DNA of 64,000 nt from Pseudomonadota bacterium (lineage in GTDB: Bacteria; Pseudomonadota; Alphaproteobacteria; Rhizobiales; Xanthobacteraceae): assembly GCA_023404675.1 (NCBI GenBank), contig JAEYAW010000034.1, forward strand, positions 186,001 to 250,000, read 5' to 3'. The notes under the pieces were generated by a model. That model searched no databases, was not told where the DNA came from, and saw only the letters and a list, made by a program, of their open reading frames with translations. Each line of letters begins with the position of its first letter. Positions within the stretch are counted from its first letter, which is position 1. The position numbers and the translations under genes were made by a program. Positions 63,047 through 64,000 of the stretch are shown here, piece by piece.

Positions 63047-64000
63047 ATGGCACGCAGTCTCACACGTGGTGTTTCCGAGGAATATGCGGTCTCCGAGAAC
63101 GCGCCGAGCGAGACGGAGCCGATGCGCCAGACCCATATCGGCCGCATCGCCATCGAGATGGGTCCGGCCGGCACGATGCTCCGGCGCGGCAGCAGCCGCG
63201 CCGTGCCGCCGCCGGATGATATTGCCGCCTATCTGCTGGTGTTTCCCGTCAACGGCACCGTCGGATTCAATCAGGACGGACGGGGCGGCATCGCCGCGCC
63301 CGGCGACTATGTGCTGCTGAACGAGCGCGCGTTCCATGAGCTGTTCGCCGACGCCTCGGCACAGGTCATCACGATGCGCATCCCGGCGAGCGAACTGCGC
63401 GGCCGGCTGGTATCGATCGAGGACCACGTCAGCCGCCGCTTCAAGCCCAACGAGCAGATGACGCGCCTGCTGACCGGCATGGTCCGTAACATCGCCGAGC
63501 TGTTCATGGACGAACCGCCACCGAATCCGCAGGCGCTGGCGACCGAGATCGTCTCGTTCGTCGCCCTCACCATCGGTTCGGAGGATCGCGGCGCGGCGAC
63601 CGATGTGCGCAATGCCCGCTATCATCTGCGCCGCCGCATCGTGGATTTCATCGACAGCCATCTGAGCGATCAGGATCTGTCGCCGAAGAAAATCGCCGCA
63701 AGCAGCCGTATCTCGCTCAGCTATCTCTACAGCCTGTTCAACGACAACGAGACCACGGTGGGCCAGTTCGTGCAGACCAAGCGCCTCCAGCGCGCCTATG
63801 AGATTCTGGTCGCGGACCCGAAGGGACACCGCACCGTATCCGAGGTCGCCTACGAGGTCGGCTTCAAGAACGTCTCGCACTTCTCGCGCACGTTCAGCCG
63901 TCACTTCAAGGTGGCCCCGCGCGATGTGCGGCAGGCGGGACAGGCGGCATCCGGTCCTCCGCTGCCTGTTTGCGTGGATCCGGCGAAGGCACCCAAACGG
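63047..64000 (+). CDS. AraC family transcriptional regulator, 3' end beyond window
   Basis: The frame starts at ATG 63047 (GAGGACC upstream) and stays open to base 64000, so at least 318 residues are visible without a stop. An N-terminal AraC-binding domain (residues about 20-170, with GDYVLLNERAFHELF) is followed by a double HTH (about 205-300) with FKVAPRD near the end. It directly follows the DeoR gene and probably belongs to the same regulatory unit. Confidence 0.85.
   Translation, partial: MARSLTRGVSEEYAVSENAPSETEPMRQTHIGRIAIEMGPAGTMLRRGSSRAVPPPDDIAAYLLVFPVNGTVGFNQDGRGGIAAPGDYVLLNERAFHELFADASAQVITMRIPASELRGRLVSIEDHVSRRFKPNEQMTRLLTGMVRNIAELFMDEPPPNPQALATEIVSFVALTIGSEDRGAATDVRNARYHLRRRIVDFIDSHLSDQDLSPKKIAASSRISLSYLYSLFNDNETTVGQFVQTKRLQRAYEILVADPKGHRTVSEVAYEVGFKNVSHFSRTFSRHFKVAPRDVRQAGQAASGPPLPVCVDPAKAPKR

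Overview
The window is about 64 kb of dense, high-GC chromosomal DNA. Gene content points to an alphaproteobacterium of the Bradyrhizobium/Rhodopseudomonas/Afipia group. It has a RegB/RegA redox two-component pair, an intracellular polyhydroxybutyrate depolymerase with a cysteine nucleophile motif, an MmcB-type repair protein, a CenR-like response regulator, and intergenic palindromes (1081, 3051, 7241) of the kind repeated in those genomes. I see no rRNA, CRISPR array, transposase or prophage. One tRNA (Gly, anticodon GCC) is present.

Layout. 1-8.5 kb: end of a divergent polysaccharide deacetylase gene, rppH, then a mostly minus-strand catabolic group (two acyl-CoA dehydrogenases, an MFS carrier, an SDR and a NylB-like serine hydrolase, with one carboxymuconolactone-decarboxylase-like gene on plus). 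8.7-23 kb: housekeeping and regulation (PBP1A, YgjP-like metallopeptidase, PHB depolymerase, RegBA, MmcB, MBL hydrolase, PilZ, TerB, SDR, cyclic-nucleotide-binding protein, CenR-like regulator, YkuD protein, Lon-N-domain protein, thioredoxin-TPR, tRNA-Gly). 23-28.5 kb: a flavin/PPOX protein divergent from a LysR regulator, an ACR3/BASS transporter and two membrane GGDEF proteins.

28.7-42.8 kb is the most distinctive region, twelve minus-strand genes in a row. In transcription order they are: a LuxR regulator; a Tat-type substrate-binding protein; LivG-, LivF- and LivH-like ABC components; a LivM-like permease fused at its C terminus to a domain resembling the small subunit of N,N-dimethylformamidase (DMFase); the DMFase-type large subunit; an APC permease; a copper amine oxidase; a TauE/SafE-like membrane protein; and an AraC regulator (the first is the LuxR gene, the last the AraC gene). 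The inferred scheme is import of an N-substituted amide or formamide, hydrolysis to acid and amine, and oxidation of the amine by the copper enzyme. The permease-hydrolase fusion is the best candidate for an undescribed arrangement.

43-49.2 kb: a MarR/FUSC efflux pair with palindromic operators, then a second copper amine oxidase with a small cysteine-starting membrane protein downstream and a divergent AraC regulator. Both amine oxidases end in Cys-Cys tails. 49.3-58.2 kb: a periplasmic metal-related set (two imelysins, a di-haem DUF1111 protein, a DUF1513 protein, a multicopper oxidase and a large PhoX/DUF839 protein). 58.4-64 kb: an M20 amidohydrolase, a class I glutamine amidotransferase and a class III aminotransferase, divergent from a DeoR regulator and an AraC regulator that runs off the window end.

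Calls rest on reading the translations and recognising motifs; no database search was possible. Long overlapping reading frames on the opposite strands were judged to be shadows caused by high GC.
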